A stretch of DNA of 64,000 bases from Plebeiibacterium sediminum (GTDB taxonomy: Bacteria; Bacteroidota; Bacteroidia; Bacteroidales; Marinilabiliaceae). Both the position numbers and the translations under genes were made by a program. Location of the stretch: positions 310,001-374,000 of the forward strand of contig NZ_JAPDPJ010000001.1 in assembly GCF_026013605.1 (NCBI RefSeq), in the 5' to 3' direction. Shown here one piece after another: positions 54,199-62,242 of the stretch. The notes beneath the pieces are model-generated. The model made no database searches, had not been told where the DNA came from, and worked only from the letters and a program-made list of their open reading frames with translations. The first letter of the stretch is position 1. The number at the start of each line of letters is the position of its first letter.

Positions 54199-55005
54199 TC
54201 AAACTTGATAAATTTGTTCATTATGATCATATGCATGACATAAATCCACATTATTATTACAAATTCGTTCCTTTATTCCTATAGCTAAAAAGCCATCTTT
54301 TTTAATATACTTTAATATCTCATCTTCCGCTTTATTCTGAAGTTTCGAATTATAATATATCATTCTATTTCTAAACAAAACAATATCAGCATTTTCTTCA
54401 GGACCTTGATGAAAAAAACTTTTATTAATAAACTTAACATTCTTAAACAAAGAAGAATCTATTTTTGTTATTCCAACTTCAGAAACAAAATAATCTTCAA
54501 AAGAAGTCTGCAATTCAAGCCTTTTAAAGTTCTGCTTACTTACTTCCAAAGTTTTTGTTAACATACACCCCTTTTGTACTTCTTCTATAATTTTTAAAGA
54601 TGGTGAACTACAATATATCTGAGTTGATTCAATTAAGTTATCTTCTTTAAGAATAACAACTAAAGAACATAACTCATGCGAAGAAGCTAAATCTGGAATC
54701 CAAATATTTAAATTTTCCGCATTATATCTGGGCAATACTTTATTTTTTAAAGTCCTCCAAAAGGAAGGATCCCGAAACATTTCAGTGTCACTTACCTGAA
54801 AATGAAATAAAAAGTCATCAACTAAATTTCCTTTCCGAATTTCTTCAATAAAAGAATCAACAGACTTGACATTAAGCTGATTAAATACATAAGCAAAACG
54901 ACGTCGTAAAAAAGATAGCGCATAATTATACACGTCCAGTTTTAAGATATCTTCTAAAACCGGAGTAATTAATCTTATATCGTTTAATGAAGGTACAACA
55001 GCCAT
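54199..55005 (-). CDS. Degenerate CheR-like protein, probably inactive
   Basis: 268 residues, aligning by eye with the CheR at 55009-55851 along its full length. The SAM-binding motif, AGCSTGQEVY in the neighbour, is replaced by PDLASSHELC (residues about 104-113), losing the glycines and the acidic residue. The CheR motif FCRNVLIYFN has become LFRNRMIYYN. The receptor-binding N-terminal helices and SDTEMFRDPSFW (from the family's NTTELFRNPETW) are still recognisable. It starts 3 nt after that CheR gene. I expect no methyltransferase activity; it may bind receptors or partner the active CheR. There is no stop or frameshift, so it is under selection as a protein. Confidence 0.8.
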   Translation of the reverse strand: MAVVPSLNDIRLITPVLEDILKLDVYNYALSFLRRRFAYVFNQLNVKSVDSFIEEIRKGNLVDDFLFHFQVSDTEMFRDPSFWRTLKNKVLPRYNAENLNIWIPDLASSHELCSLVVILKEDNLIESTQIYCSSPSLKIIEEVQKGCMLTKTLEVSKQNFKRLELQTSFEDYFVSEVGITKIDSSLFKNVKFINKSFFHQGPEENADIVLFRNRMIYYNSKLQNKAEDEILKYIKKDGFLAIGIKERICNNNVDLCHAYDHNEQIYQV

Positions 55006-55008
55006 TTT

Positions 55009-55851
55009 CTATTTATATTTAAATTGAAATGTTGAACTCTTTGTATATACCATTCCATGTTTTATAAATCGTGTTTTAAAGAAACCATGTAAAGCTTCAT
55101 GATTACCTAACACAAGCACACCTCCATCAAACAGTTTATCAAAAAACTTCTTTATTATTTTCATTTGTAAATCCTGATTAAAATAAATCAAAACATTTCT
55201 ACAAAAAATAATATCAAACTTCTGATAAAAAGGAATTTCTTCTGTTACTAAGTCATGTCTGCGAAATATAACTTTTTCCGTAAGAAAATCCTTAAATTTA
55301 AAACTATCATTGTTTTTATCTATATCACAGTAGTATTCAAAATCGTTAGCATCAGGTTTAACTCTTTTCATTAAATCTTTATATGCTTCAATATAGGTAA
55401 CATTAGTACTAATACTATATTCTGCTTTTTTTGAACTACGTATAACTTTTTGATTGATATCTGAAGCAACAACCCTGGCCTTATCAAGTAGGCCCAATTC
55501 ATTCAAAAGAATTAAATTAGAATATACTTCTTGTCCTGTTGAACACCCGGCATGCCATATATTAATCGTATTTTTGCTTTTTAGTGATGGTAATATTTTT
55601 GAATATAAATATTCCCAAGTTTCAGGATTACGAAATAGTTCAGTAGTATTTACAGTTATCTCGTCTACTAAATTTTCAACAAATGCTTCATCAGTCTTTG
55701 TTAAATATAATAACTCCTCCATATCTATTTTGTGATCATTCAATACCTTTTCTATTCTTCTTTGAATAGAATTATCTGAATACTCACAAAAATTGTATGG
55801 TGTATGCTTTTTAAGCTCTTCTAAATACGTTTTAAATGTTAAACTCCCCAC
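55009..55851 (-). CDS. cheR: CheR-type protein-glutamate methyltransferase
   Basis: 280 residues. The N-terminal helical domain is followed by NTTELFRNPETW and the SAM-binding motif IWHAGCSTGQEVYSNLILLNEL, with VASDINQKVIRSSKKAEY, FRRHDLV and FDIIFCRNVLIYFNQDLQMKII. All hallmarks of CheR, which methylates glutamates on chemoreceptors using SAM, are present. It lacks the C-terminal NWETF-docking tail features. It comes 14 nt after the GAF/PAS sensor gene and 3 nt before a degenerate copy of itself. Confidence 0.92.
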   Translation of the reverse strand: MGSLTFKTYLEELKKHTPYNFCEYSDNSIQRRIEKVLNDHKIDMEELLYLTKTDEAFVENLVDEITVNTTELFRNPETWEYLYSKILPSLKSKNTINIWHAGCSTGQEVYSNLILLNELGLLDKARVVASDINQKVIRSSKKAEYSISTNVTYIEAYKDLMKRVKPDANDFEYYCDIDKNNDSFKFKDFLTEKVIFRRHDLVTEEIPFYQKFDIIFCRNVLIYFNQDLQMKIIKKFFDKLFDGGVLVLGNHEALHGFFKTRFIKHGMVYTKSSTFQFKYK

Positions 55852-55865
55852 AGAATAATTAAATT

Positions 55866-57743
55866 TTAGAATAACTCTACTTCAACATTTTGAATGAATG
55901 CCGTAAATGATTGATCTTCTCCAACTTGTGCCTCTGAAAGTAAAAATAAAACTGCTATATCATCTCCGAATTTATTCTTAATAGGAACTTCTTTACGTTC
56001 TCCGACAACTTTTTGCTCTTCTGTATTTACGTAAGCTTTAACAAAAAGATCATTTTTAGCAGTTTCTGTTGAGAACAGCATAGATACATGTTGACCTAAC
56101 ACTTCAGATCTTTCATAACCCCATAGTTTTTCTGCAGCAGCATTAAAGAATTCAAGAATACCTTCCTTATTTGTTGTGATGATTGCATCTAATGCGCCTT
56201 CTAAGGTTTTTTCATTTCTGATTTTAACAGCTTCTATTTCTTTAAACTGCTCTTTCATCTCATCTCTGGCTTGCTCTAACATAATTCCAAGTTCGTCTTT
56301 AGAACGTTGCATTTGCTCTTCCATACGTACTTGATCTGTTACATCATTTTCAAGACTCAAAATTTTAACAATGTCTCCGTAATTATCAATTACAGGGGTA
56401 TAAGTGGTAAGTAAAAATATTTCTTCTCCAAGTTTTGTTCTTCTTCTTACTCGTCCTTTAAAGTTTTTACCATTTTGCAGGTCGGATAAAACCTTATTTA
56501 AATCATCTGCATCTTCCTGAAATGTAAAAATCTTTAAATTTTGTCCTTCGATTTCTTCAGGCAAATATTTAAAGGTTTCTAAAAACAGCTGATTGACTGA
56601 AATTAAAGATCCATCAACTCCAAACTCGCAACTGATTGCAGAGTTATCAATCGCTTCTAAAATACCCTTCATTTCTACAGCTCTACGGTCAGATTCTTCT
56701 TGTGTAGCCTGCATTTCTTCAAGGTTTTGGCGCAATTCTTCCTCTTGCTGCGACATACGTTCAGCCTGAATTTGAGTTTCGTGAAGAAGTTTAGTTGTTT
56801 GAATATTAATTTGAACAGCTGAAATTGTTGATGCTATACTTTCTGCAGTCTTTTCAACAAATTCAATTTCAAAAGGCTGGAATTCTTTAAAAGACGCCAA
56901 TTCGATTACTCCATAAACTTCATCATTTGCTTTTAATGGAACAATCAGAATAGCGGAAGGATTTGTTTCTCCCAAACCAGATGTAATTGTGATATAATCA
57001 TTAGGAACATCAGTAAGGTAGATTGTATCTTTTTCCAAAGCACAACGACCAATTAATCCTTCCTCCCATTGTATAACTTTATCTGCAAATTTCTTTCTAT
57101 CAAATGCTATACAAGAGGTAAGTTCAAAAAACTTATCTCCTTTTGCATTTTTATTTAATAAATAGAAACCTCCCTGATTAATTTTTAAGTAATTAACCTG
57201 ATAACTAATAATATTAAAAGCTAGTTCTTCCAGATTATCATTGTTACGTCTAAGTATTTCACCAAATTGAGCCAATCCTTGAGTAACCCAAGTACGCTGT
57301 TCTTCCTCAATTCTATTTTGCTCTTGTTCTTTTTTACTTTTTACCAAATAATCATGTAACTTTAATAACGACCTGCTCAATTGGTCCCTTTTATCAGTTA
57401 CCAATTCAGTATTATTCAAATTACCTTCGCGTAGATTATTTACAAATTTTAAAACTCTTTCTGAACGTCTTGATTCAAATTTTAAAGATTTGCGTTGTTT
57501 TCTTATAATTTTTATAAATTTCAATGCAAAATAATATCCAACGGCTGTTGTTATAAAAGGCAAAACAATTACAATCCACATACCTGGAAACAGAATCAAC
57601 ATATCTGCAAATGTTCTATTAGATTGCATAAAAACATTTGAATTCAGATTGAAAAGAAAAACCAATAATGCAACAATAAAACCTAATAAAAAACCTCTGA
57701 AAGTAAACTTCCTTAATATATTAGATAATTCTACCTTTTTCAC
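55866..57743 (-). CDS. Membrane GAF-PAS-PAS sensor protein without output domain
   Basis: 625 residues. Two transmembrane helices (about 15-33 and 48-72) are followed by a HAMP-like linker and coiled coil (75-150), a GAF domain (155-310), a long coiled coil (320-350), two PAS domains (about 355-480 and 510-620) and coiled-coil linkers. There is no kinase, cyclase, phosphatase or MCP signalling hairpin. The PAS-bearing protein sits between cheB and a cheR and resembles the phosphatase at 50219-52828 up to its PAS domains. It could be the receptor-like partner of the CheA/CheW complex, but the usual MCP tip is not seen, so this is inference. Confidence 0.8.
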   Translation of the reverse strand: MKKVELSNILRKFTFRGFLLGFIVALLVFLFNLNSNVFMQSNRTFADMLILFPGMWIVIVLPFITTAVGYYFALKFIKIIRKQRKSLKFESRRSERVLKFVNNLREGNLNNTELVTDKRDQLSRSLLKLHDYLVKSKKEQEQNRIEEEQRTWVTQGLAQFGEILRRNNDNLEELAFNIISYQVNYLKINQGGFYLLNKNAKGDKFFELTSCIAFDRKKFADKVIQWEEGLIGRCALEKDTIYLTDVPNDYITITSGLGETNPSAILIVPLKANDEVYGVIELASFKEFQPFEIEFVEKTAESIASTISAVQINIQTTKLLHETQIQAERMSQQEEELRQNLEEMQATQEESDRRAVEMKGILEAIDNSAISCEFGVDGSLISVNQLFLETFKYLPEEIEGQNLKIFTFQEDADDLNKVLSDLQNGKNFKGRVRRRTKLGEEIFLLTTYTPVIDNYGDIVKILSLENDVTDQVRMEEQMQRSKDELGIMLEQARDEMKEQFKEIEAVKIRNEKTLEGALDAIITTNKEGILEFFNAAAEKLWGYERSEVLGQHVSMLFSTETAKNDLFVKAYVNTEEQKVVGERKEVPIKNKFGDDIAVLFLLSEAQVGEDQSFTAFIQNVEVELF

Positions 57744-57836
57744 AATTTTGAGTTTTTAAATTTTTTGTAAATAGTCTTTTTTAAGAACCTGGTGAAGATA
57801 AGACATTTTAATCACCATATCATAAAAACCTAGTGT

Positions 57837-58934
57837 TTATAGGGATTTTATTAAATATGGAGCAATTTGGTCCAAACTTAAAATATGGTTGGCAGCGCCT
57901 AATTTTGCTGCTTCTTTTGGCATACCATAAACAACAGAACTTTGTTCATCCTGAGCTATGGTATTAGCTCCACTCTCCTTTAGTTCTAAAAGTCCTTTAG
58001 CACCATCATTGCCCATACCAGTTAACAAAATACCAATAGCATTTTTACCTGCGTATCTCGATGCACTTCTGAATAATACATCAACAGATGGCCTGTGTCT
58101 GTTAACTAGTGGTCCTTCTTTTACTTCCACAAAGTATTCTTTTCCCACCCTTTTTAGTAACATATGGTAATTACCAGCAGCAATTAATACACGGCCCTGA
58201 TACAACTTATCACCATTTTCAGCTTCTTTTACCTCCAAATCACAGATATTATTTAAGCTATTTGCAAAGGATTTTGTAAATCCTTCAGGCATATGTTGCA
58301 CAATAGCAATACCGGGCATTTTAGGAGGTAAATTTCTTAGAAAGGTCCGAATAGCTTCAGTTCCACCGGTAGAAGCTCCAAGCACAATAACTTTTTCTGT
58401 TAATGTTATTCTGTCTGAAGCAGATGCTCTTTGTAAAATTACATCAGCACTATATTTAGGCTTGACTTCTAACTTTGGAGGAGGCGTTGAAGGTATGACC
58501 TTATTGACTATTTTTTTTCTTGACAGTTTTGCTTGCGATGCGGCTTTAACAGCATCACAAATCATAATTTTTGATTCATTAATAAACTTAGCAGCATTCA
58601 TTGCCGGCTTACCAATGATTTCTGAAGCTCCATATTCAAGAGCTTTCATAGCAGTTTCTGTACCCTCTGTTGTTAATGACGAAATGATAACTACAGGTAT
58701 AGGATGTTGTGACATGATCTTTCGAAGAAACGTAAGACCATCCATTCTTGGCATTTCGATGTCCAGAGTTATAACATCTGGAACTTCTTTCATTATTTTC
58801 TTTACCGCAATTATAGGGTCAGCAGCTGTTCCCATTACTTCAATATCCGGATCGGAACCCAATATTGAAGAAAGACTTTGTCTTACAACAGCTGAATCAT
58901 CAACAACTAATACCCGTAACTTATTATTCCGCAT
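57837..58934 (-). CDS. cheB: Chemotaxis response regulator protein-glutamate methylesterase
   Basis: 365 residues. The receiver domain (1-120) has [12 protein letters not shown] with the acidic Asp12 and Asp13, phosphoacceptor Asp58 in [10 protein letters not shown], and the Lys of a GKP loop. The methylesterase domain (about 175-365) shows [10 protein letters not shown] (Ser nucleophile), IVQHMPEGF (His), and [11 protein letters not shown] (Asp). It removes methyl groups from receptors once phosphorylated by CheA, and may also deamidate. It is flanked by gaps of 85 and 93 nt, the widest in the array, which may hold internal promoters or folding, though I found no clean consensus. Confidence 0.95.
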   Translation of the reverse strand: MRNNKLRVLVVDDSAVVRQSLSSILGSDPDIEVMGTAADPIIAVKKIMKEVPDVITLDIEMPRMDGLTFLRKIMSQHPIPVVIISSLTTEGTETAMKALEYGASEIIGKPAMNAAKFINESKIMICDAVKAASQAKLSRKKIVNKVIPSTPPPKLEVKPKYSADVILQRASASDRITLTEKVIVLGASTGGTEAIRTFLRNLPPKMPGIAIVQHMPEGFTKSFANSLNNICDLEVKEAENGDKLYQGRVLIAAGNYHMLLKRVGKEYFVEVKEGPLVNRHRPSVDVLFRSASRYAGKNAIGILLTGMGNDGAKGLLELKESGANTIAQDEQSSVVYGMPKEAAKLGAANHILSLDQIAPYLIKSL

Positions 58935-59019
58935 AGCACAAGGTTATCTATAAATCTTTTATTTCTACCTTAAATATAAAAATATTCAATACAAATAAAT
59001 AAAAGATGTAAATATTCCT

Positions 59020-59490
59020 TTAAAGATTTTTTTTATCAAGCAATTTATGCCTGACTTCACCAGTATCCGTAAAAAAGATAATTTTTCTACCTCTTTTTCC
59101 TCCTGTACTTGAAGCAACAATTGGAATCTTCCTTTCTTCTAGCATAATACGTGCAACACGAATATTACGCTCTCCTATCTGAATTCTGGAACCACCTGTT
59201 TGCATCAACTCTCCACCACCAAAAATTTTAGCCTGCAAATCTTCAATTCTAGAACCATGAAAAAGCAGTTTATCAATCAATTTGTCGATGGCAATATTTC
59301 CATATTTAGGTGAAGCCAAATCATTACCACTCCAATGAGGTAGCATATAATGATTTATCCCTCCTATTTTTAACCGAGAGTCCCACAAACAAATTGCAAC
59401 ACATGAACCTAAAATAGTTTTAACCAGAAAGGGTTCTTTGCTTACAAAAAGAGAGGATGGATATAAAAAATGTTGTAAATATTGACTCAT
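59020..59490 (-). CDS. cheD: Chemoreceptor glutamine deamidase CheD
   Basis: 156 residues. The catalytic Cys30 is in TILGSCVAICLWD and His47 in INHYMLPHW, which match the known Cys-His-Thr centre of CheD. The KIFGGGELMQTGG and RIQIGERNIRVARIMLEERKI blocks are also typical. CheD deamidates glutamines on chemoreceptors and in some species works with CheC. No CheC is visible here. Its presence argues that the system has MCP-type substrates somewhere. Confidence 0.94.
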   Translation of the reverse strand: MSQYLQHFLYPSSLFVSKEPFLVKTILGSCVAICLWDSRLKIGGINHYMLPHWSGNDLASPKYGNIAIDKLIDKLLFHGSRIEDLQAKIFGGGELMQTGGSRIQIGERNIRVARIMLEERKIPIVASSTGGKRGRKIIFFTDTGEVRHKLLDKKNL

Positions 59491-59500
59491 TTATTCACCA

Positions 59501-60403
59501 TTAAAAAATCTCGTCCTCTTCATCAAAGAAGATATCATTACCTTCACCACTAAATCCATCAACTATATTCTTAGCTTCAGGAACACTAATTGTAAATGTT
59601 GATCCCTCTCCTTTTTGGCTTGAAATTTCAATATCACCGCTTAATACATCTAACAAAGCTTTGGTTATTGATAATCCTAAACCATGTCCTCTATTAATTG
59701 AATTAATACCAGTATCTAATCTTTTAAATCTTTCAAAAATGGTTTGCTGATTCTTTTCTGAAATACCAGTACCAAAATCCTGTACTGAAATTTTAAGAAC
59801 ATCATCTTCATCCAACCAAACAGAAATAACTACTTTACTATCCTTATAACTATACTTTAGCGCATTGTTAATAAGATTACTTAAAATTAGTTTTAACTTC
59901 TCTGAATCAGTCTTAAAATAAAAGTTTTTACCAAATCCATGTTCAATATTAAACTGAATATCAAAACTAATACCCATTTTTCTAGAGATAATATTAAATG
60001 AATCCACTACCGTTTGTAGCAAACTTCTAATATTAACTTTGGCAATATTTGGTGCAATTTCACCCGCTTCAATTTTTGCAGCAACAAAAATATTCTTCAA
60101 CTGAAAATCAAGGTTAAATGCTTCAGAATGGATTAATGCCACCATAGAAACCACCTTTTTCCAATCGTGTTTTTCTACCGATAATATCGCTTTTGATAAT
60201 CCAAGTATCGATGTAAATGGATTTACAATTTCATTGGAAATATTTGAAATAAAGTGACTTTTAAGTGCTTCCGAATCTTTAAGTTTTTTTGATACACTTT
60301 GTAATTCAAGTGTTAAATCCTTAATTTCCTTTTCACTATTTTTACCAGCCTCTAGCCGTTGTTTTAGCTCCTTAAGTAATTGTCTGTCTGATAAATTATT
60401 CAT
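59501..60403 (-). CDS. Histidine-kinase-like ATPase lacking the phosphoacceptor His
   Basis: 300 residues. A coiled coil (1-45) leads into a HisKA-like helix, where the usual S-H-E motif reads FISNISNEIVNPF, with Asn57 (codon AAT at 60233-60235) in place of the His. The ATP-binding domain is intact: LILSNLINNALKYS (N box), DFGTGISEKNQQTIFERF (G1/F box) and GHGLGLSITKALLDVLSG (G2), and the C-terminal tail is acidic (FFDEEDEIF). No sensor or receiver domain is present. It may phosphorylate a partner on another residue, act as a phosphatase, or bind ATP in a scaffold role. It lies 17 nt after the first cheR and 10 nt before cheD. Confidence 0.85.
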   Translation of the reverse strand: MNNLSDRQLLKELKQRLEAGKNSEKEIKDLTLELQSVSKKLKDSEALKSHFISNISNEIVNPFTSILGLSKAILSVEKHDWKKVVSMVALIHSEAFNLDFQLKNIFVAAKIEAGEIAPNIAKVNIRSLLQTVVDSFNIISRKMGISFDIQFNIEHGFGKNFYFKTDSEKLKLILSNLINNALKYSYKDSKVVISVWLDEDDVLKISVQDFGTGISEKNQQTIFERFKRLDTGINSINRGHGLGLSITKALLDVLSGDIEISSQKGEGSTFTISVPEAKNIVDGFSGEGNDIFFDEEDEIF

Positions 60404-60420
60404 GGTTCTTTTTTTGTGCT

Positions 60421-61290
60421 TTATTTTTTTCTAAAAATAGTTGGCTTAATATGTTCTAAAGGAACATCCATCCCTGTTAACGATTCTGAATGACCAATAA
60501 AAAAGTAGCCTCCCGGTTTTACATGGGAACTTAACTTATTTATTACACTTTCTTGTGTTTGTCGATCAAAATATATTAATACATTTCTACAAAAAACTAC
60601 ATCAAAAGTTTCATTAATATTTGAATATGTAGAATCCATTAAGTTCAAATACTTTAATGACAAATTCCTTTGTAGTTCCGGTCTTACTTTAACCGTTGGA
60701 TTAATTTTATCCTTACTCTTTAATAAATATTTCTTTTTTAAATCTATTGGAATAATATCCACTTTATTTAACGGATAAATTCCCTTAGCAGCCTTACTCA
60801 GAACATTCTGTGATATATCAGTTCCTAGCATGTTATATTCAAAAGCTGCATTTGAACTTTTAAACTCATTTAAAGTAATAGCCAAAGTATAAAGTTCTTC
60901 TCCACTTGAACATCCAGCACTCCAAATCTTAAATGGTTGACGTGTTTTACCGTTAACAAATTCAGGCAAAACTGTACTTTTTAGAAAATCAAAGTGAATT
61001 GGCTCTCTAAAAAAATCAGTTTTATTGGTAGTAACAACATTTAAAAAATTAAAAATTTCTTCTCGCTGTCCATCCTTACTAAACAAGTAGTCTTTATACT
61101 CGGTATAAGAATTCATATTTAATTCACGAATTCTTTTTAATAACCTTCCCTGCAACATGATTCTTTTAACAGGAGGCATTTTTATACCAAACTCAGTATA
61201 AATAAATTGACTAAATGCCTCAAAATCCTTGGTGGATAATTCAGCTTTAAAGCAATCTAAATCTTTTGAGTATGACTTTTTATTATCCAC
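60421..61290 (-). CDS. cheR: CheR-type protein-glutamate methyltransferase (array-proximal copy)
   Basis: 289 residues. N-terminal receptor-interaction helices (about 20-95) are followed by NKTDFFREPIHFDFL, SAM motif IWSAGCSSGEELYTLAITLNEF, MLGTDISQNVLSKAAKGIY, and FDVVFCRNVLIYFDRQTQESVINKLSSHVKPGGYFFIGHSESL, typical of full-length CheR. The stop of cheW and the start of this gene overlap by 1 nt, indicating coupled translation. It is the more canonical of the three CheR-like genes. Confidence 0.95.
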   Translation of the reverse strand: MDNKKSYSKDLDCFKAELSTKDFEAFSQFIYTEFGIKMPPVKRIMLQGRLLKRIRELNMNSYTEYKDYLFSKDGQREEIFNFLNVVTTNKTDFFREPIHFDFLKSTVLPEFVNGKTRQPFKIWSAGCSSGEELYTLAITLNEFKSSNAAFEYNMLGTDISQNVLSKAAKGIYPLNKVDIIPIDLKKKYLLKSKDKINPTVKVRPELQRNLSLKYLNLMDSTYSNINETFDVVFCRNVLIYFDRQTQESVINKLSSHVKPGGYFFIGHSESLTGMDVPLEHIKPTIFRKK

Positions 61291-61772
61291 TACTTACTAA
61301 TTTGTTTAATCATATCTCCCATTCCAATAATTTCATTAATACTAAATACTTTATCAGAATTTAATACTAAGTAAAAATTATCATTAATATTACAAGTTGC
61401 TTTTATATAATTGGGACTATAATCTGTATCTATTTGTTTAAATTCAGATTCTTCAACTTCAAAAACATCTGTAACAGCATCAGTAAGAATTCCTACTCTA
61501 AAAGAGCTATTTGTGTCTTCTCTTGTAACATCAATTATAACGATACATGTTTGCGGTGTAATTTGAACTGGATTCATACCAAATTTAACTCCAGTGTCAA
61601 TTACTGGTACAACTTCTTCTCTGTGGTCTATTACACCCTTCATAAAAGAAACTGTTTCAGGCATTTTTCGAGGTTCTTCATACTCTCGAATCTCATTAAC
61701 CCTGCTCACATGAATTGCAAACGATTCAGTGCCTATTTTAAACGAAAGATATGAATTGTTAATGTCTTCCAT
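61290..61772 (-). CDS. cheW: CheW-type scaffold protein (copy 2)
   Basis: 160 residues of the CheW SH3-like fold. YLSFKIGTESFAIHVSRVNEIREYEEPRKMPETVSFMKGVIDHREEVVPVIDTGVKFGM is the diagnostic first half, and RVGILTDAVTDVFEV the second. CheW links CheA to receptors in arrays. It follows the first CheW by 2 nt and is distinct from it in sequence, so the two may serve different receptor or kinase interfaces. Confidence 0.95.
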   Translation of the reverse strand: MEDINNSYLSFKIGTESFAIHVSRVNEIREYEEPRKMPETVSFMKGVIDHREEVVPVIDTGVKFGMNPVQITPQTCIVIIDVTREDTNSSFRVGILTDAVTDVFEVEESEFKQIDTDYSPNYIKATCNINDNFYLVLNSDKVFSINEIIGMGDMIKQISK

Positions 61773-61774
61773 TA

Positions 61775-62236
61775 CTATACGTTTTTACTTTCAATTTGAT
61801 TAATAACATGCATTAAATCAATCATATGAATAAATTCATCTTTTTCCTGAACCGTACCTTCAAATGTATCAATTAAACCCATTCCATTTTGAAAGGCTGC
61901 AGGCATGATTTTATCATTTCCAACTTCAAAAACTTCTTTTACAAAATCTACAACAATACCAAATTGAGATTCGAGTTTATCCTCAGGTGATACAACAATT
62001 ATAGAGGTATCTCTTGTATTTGTCCAGTTTTCAATTTGCATAATAACTCTTAAATCAGTTACCGGAACAATATTACCATGTAAATTAATTACACCAAGGA
62101 TAAAATCTTTTGTATTTGGTACTTTTGTTACATTACCTTCTTCATAAGGTAGAATATTTCTAACCTTAAGGCTATCGAAAGCAAAAATCTGGTTTCCCAA
62201 ATTAAATGATATTAATGTTTTAAAATCGCTCTCCAT
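61775..62236 (-). CDS. cheW: CheW-type scaffold protein (copy 1)
   Basis: 153 residues of the CheW fold: ISFNLGNQIFAFDSLKVRNILPYEEGNVTKVPNTKDFILGVINLHGNIVPVTDLR, then FGIVVDFVKEVFEVG. It begins 6 nt after cheA and is followed after 2 nt by a second CheW. Two adjacent CheW proteins suggest a mixed array or a CheV-like division of labour, but neither has a receiver domain. Confidence 0.95.
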   Translation of the reverse strand: MESDFKTLISFNLGNQIFAFDSLKVRNILPYEEGNVTKVPNTKDFILGVINLHGNIVPVTDLRVIMQIENWTNTRDTSIIVVSPEDKLESQFGIVVDFVKEVFEVGNDKIMPAAFQNGMGLIDTFEGTVQEKDEFIHMIDLMHVINQIESKNV

Positions 62237-62242
62237 ACCTAA

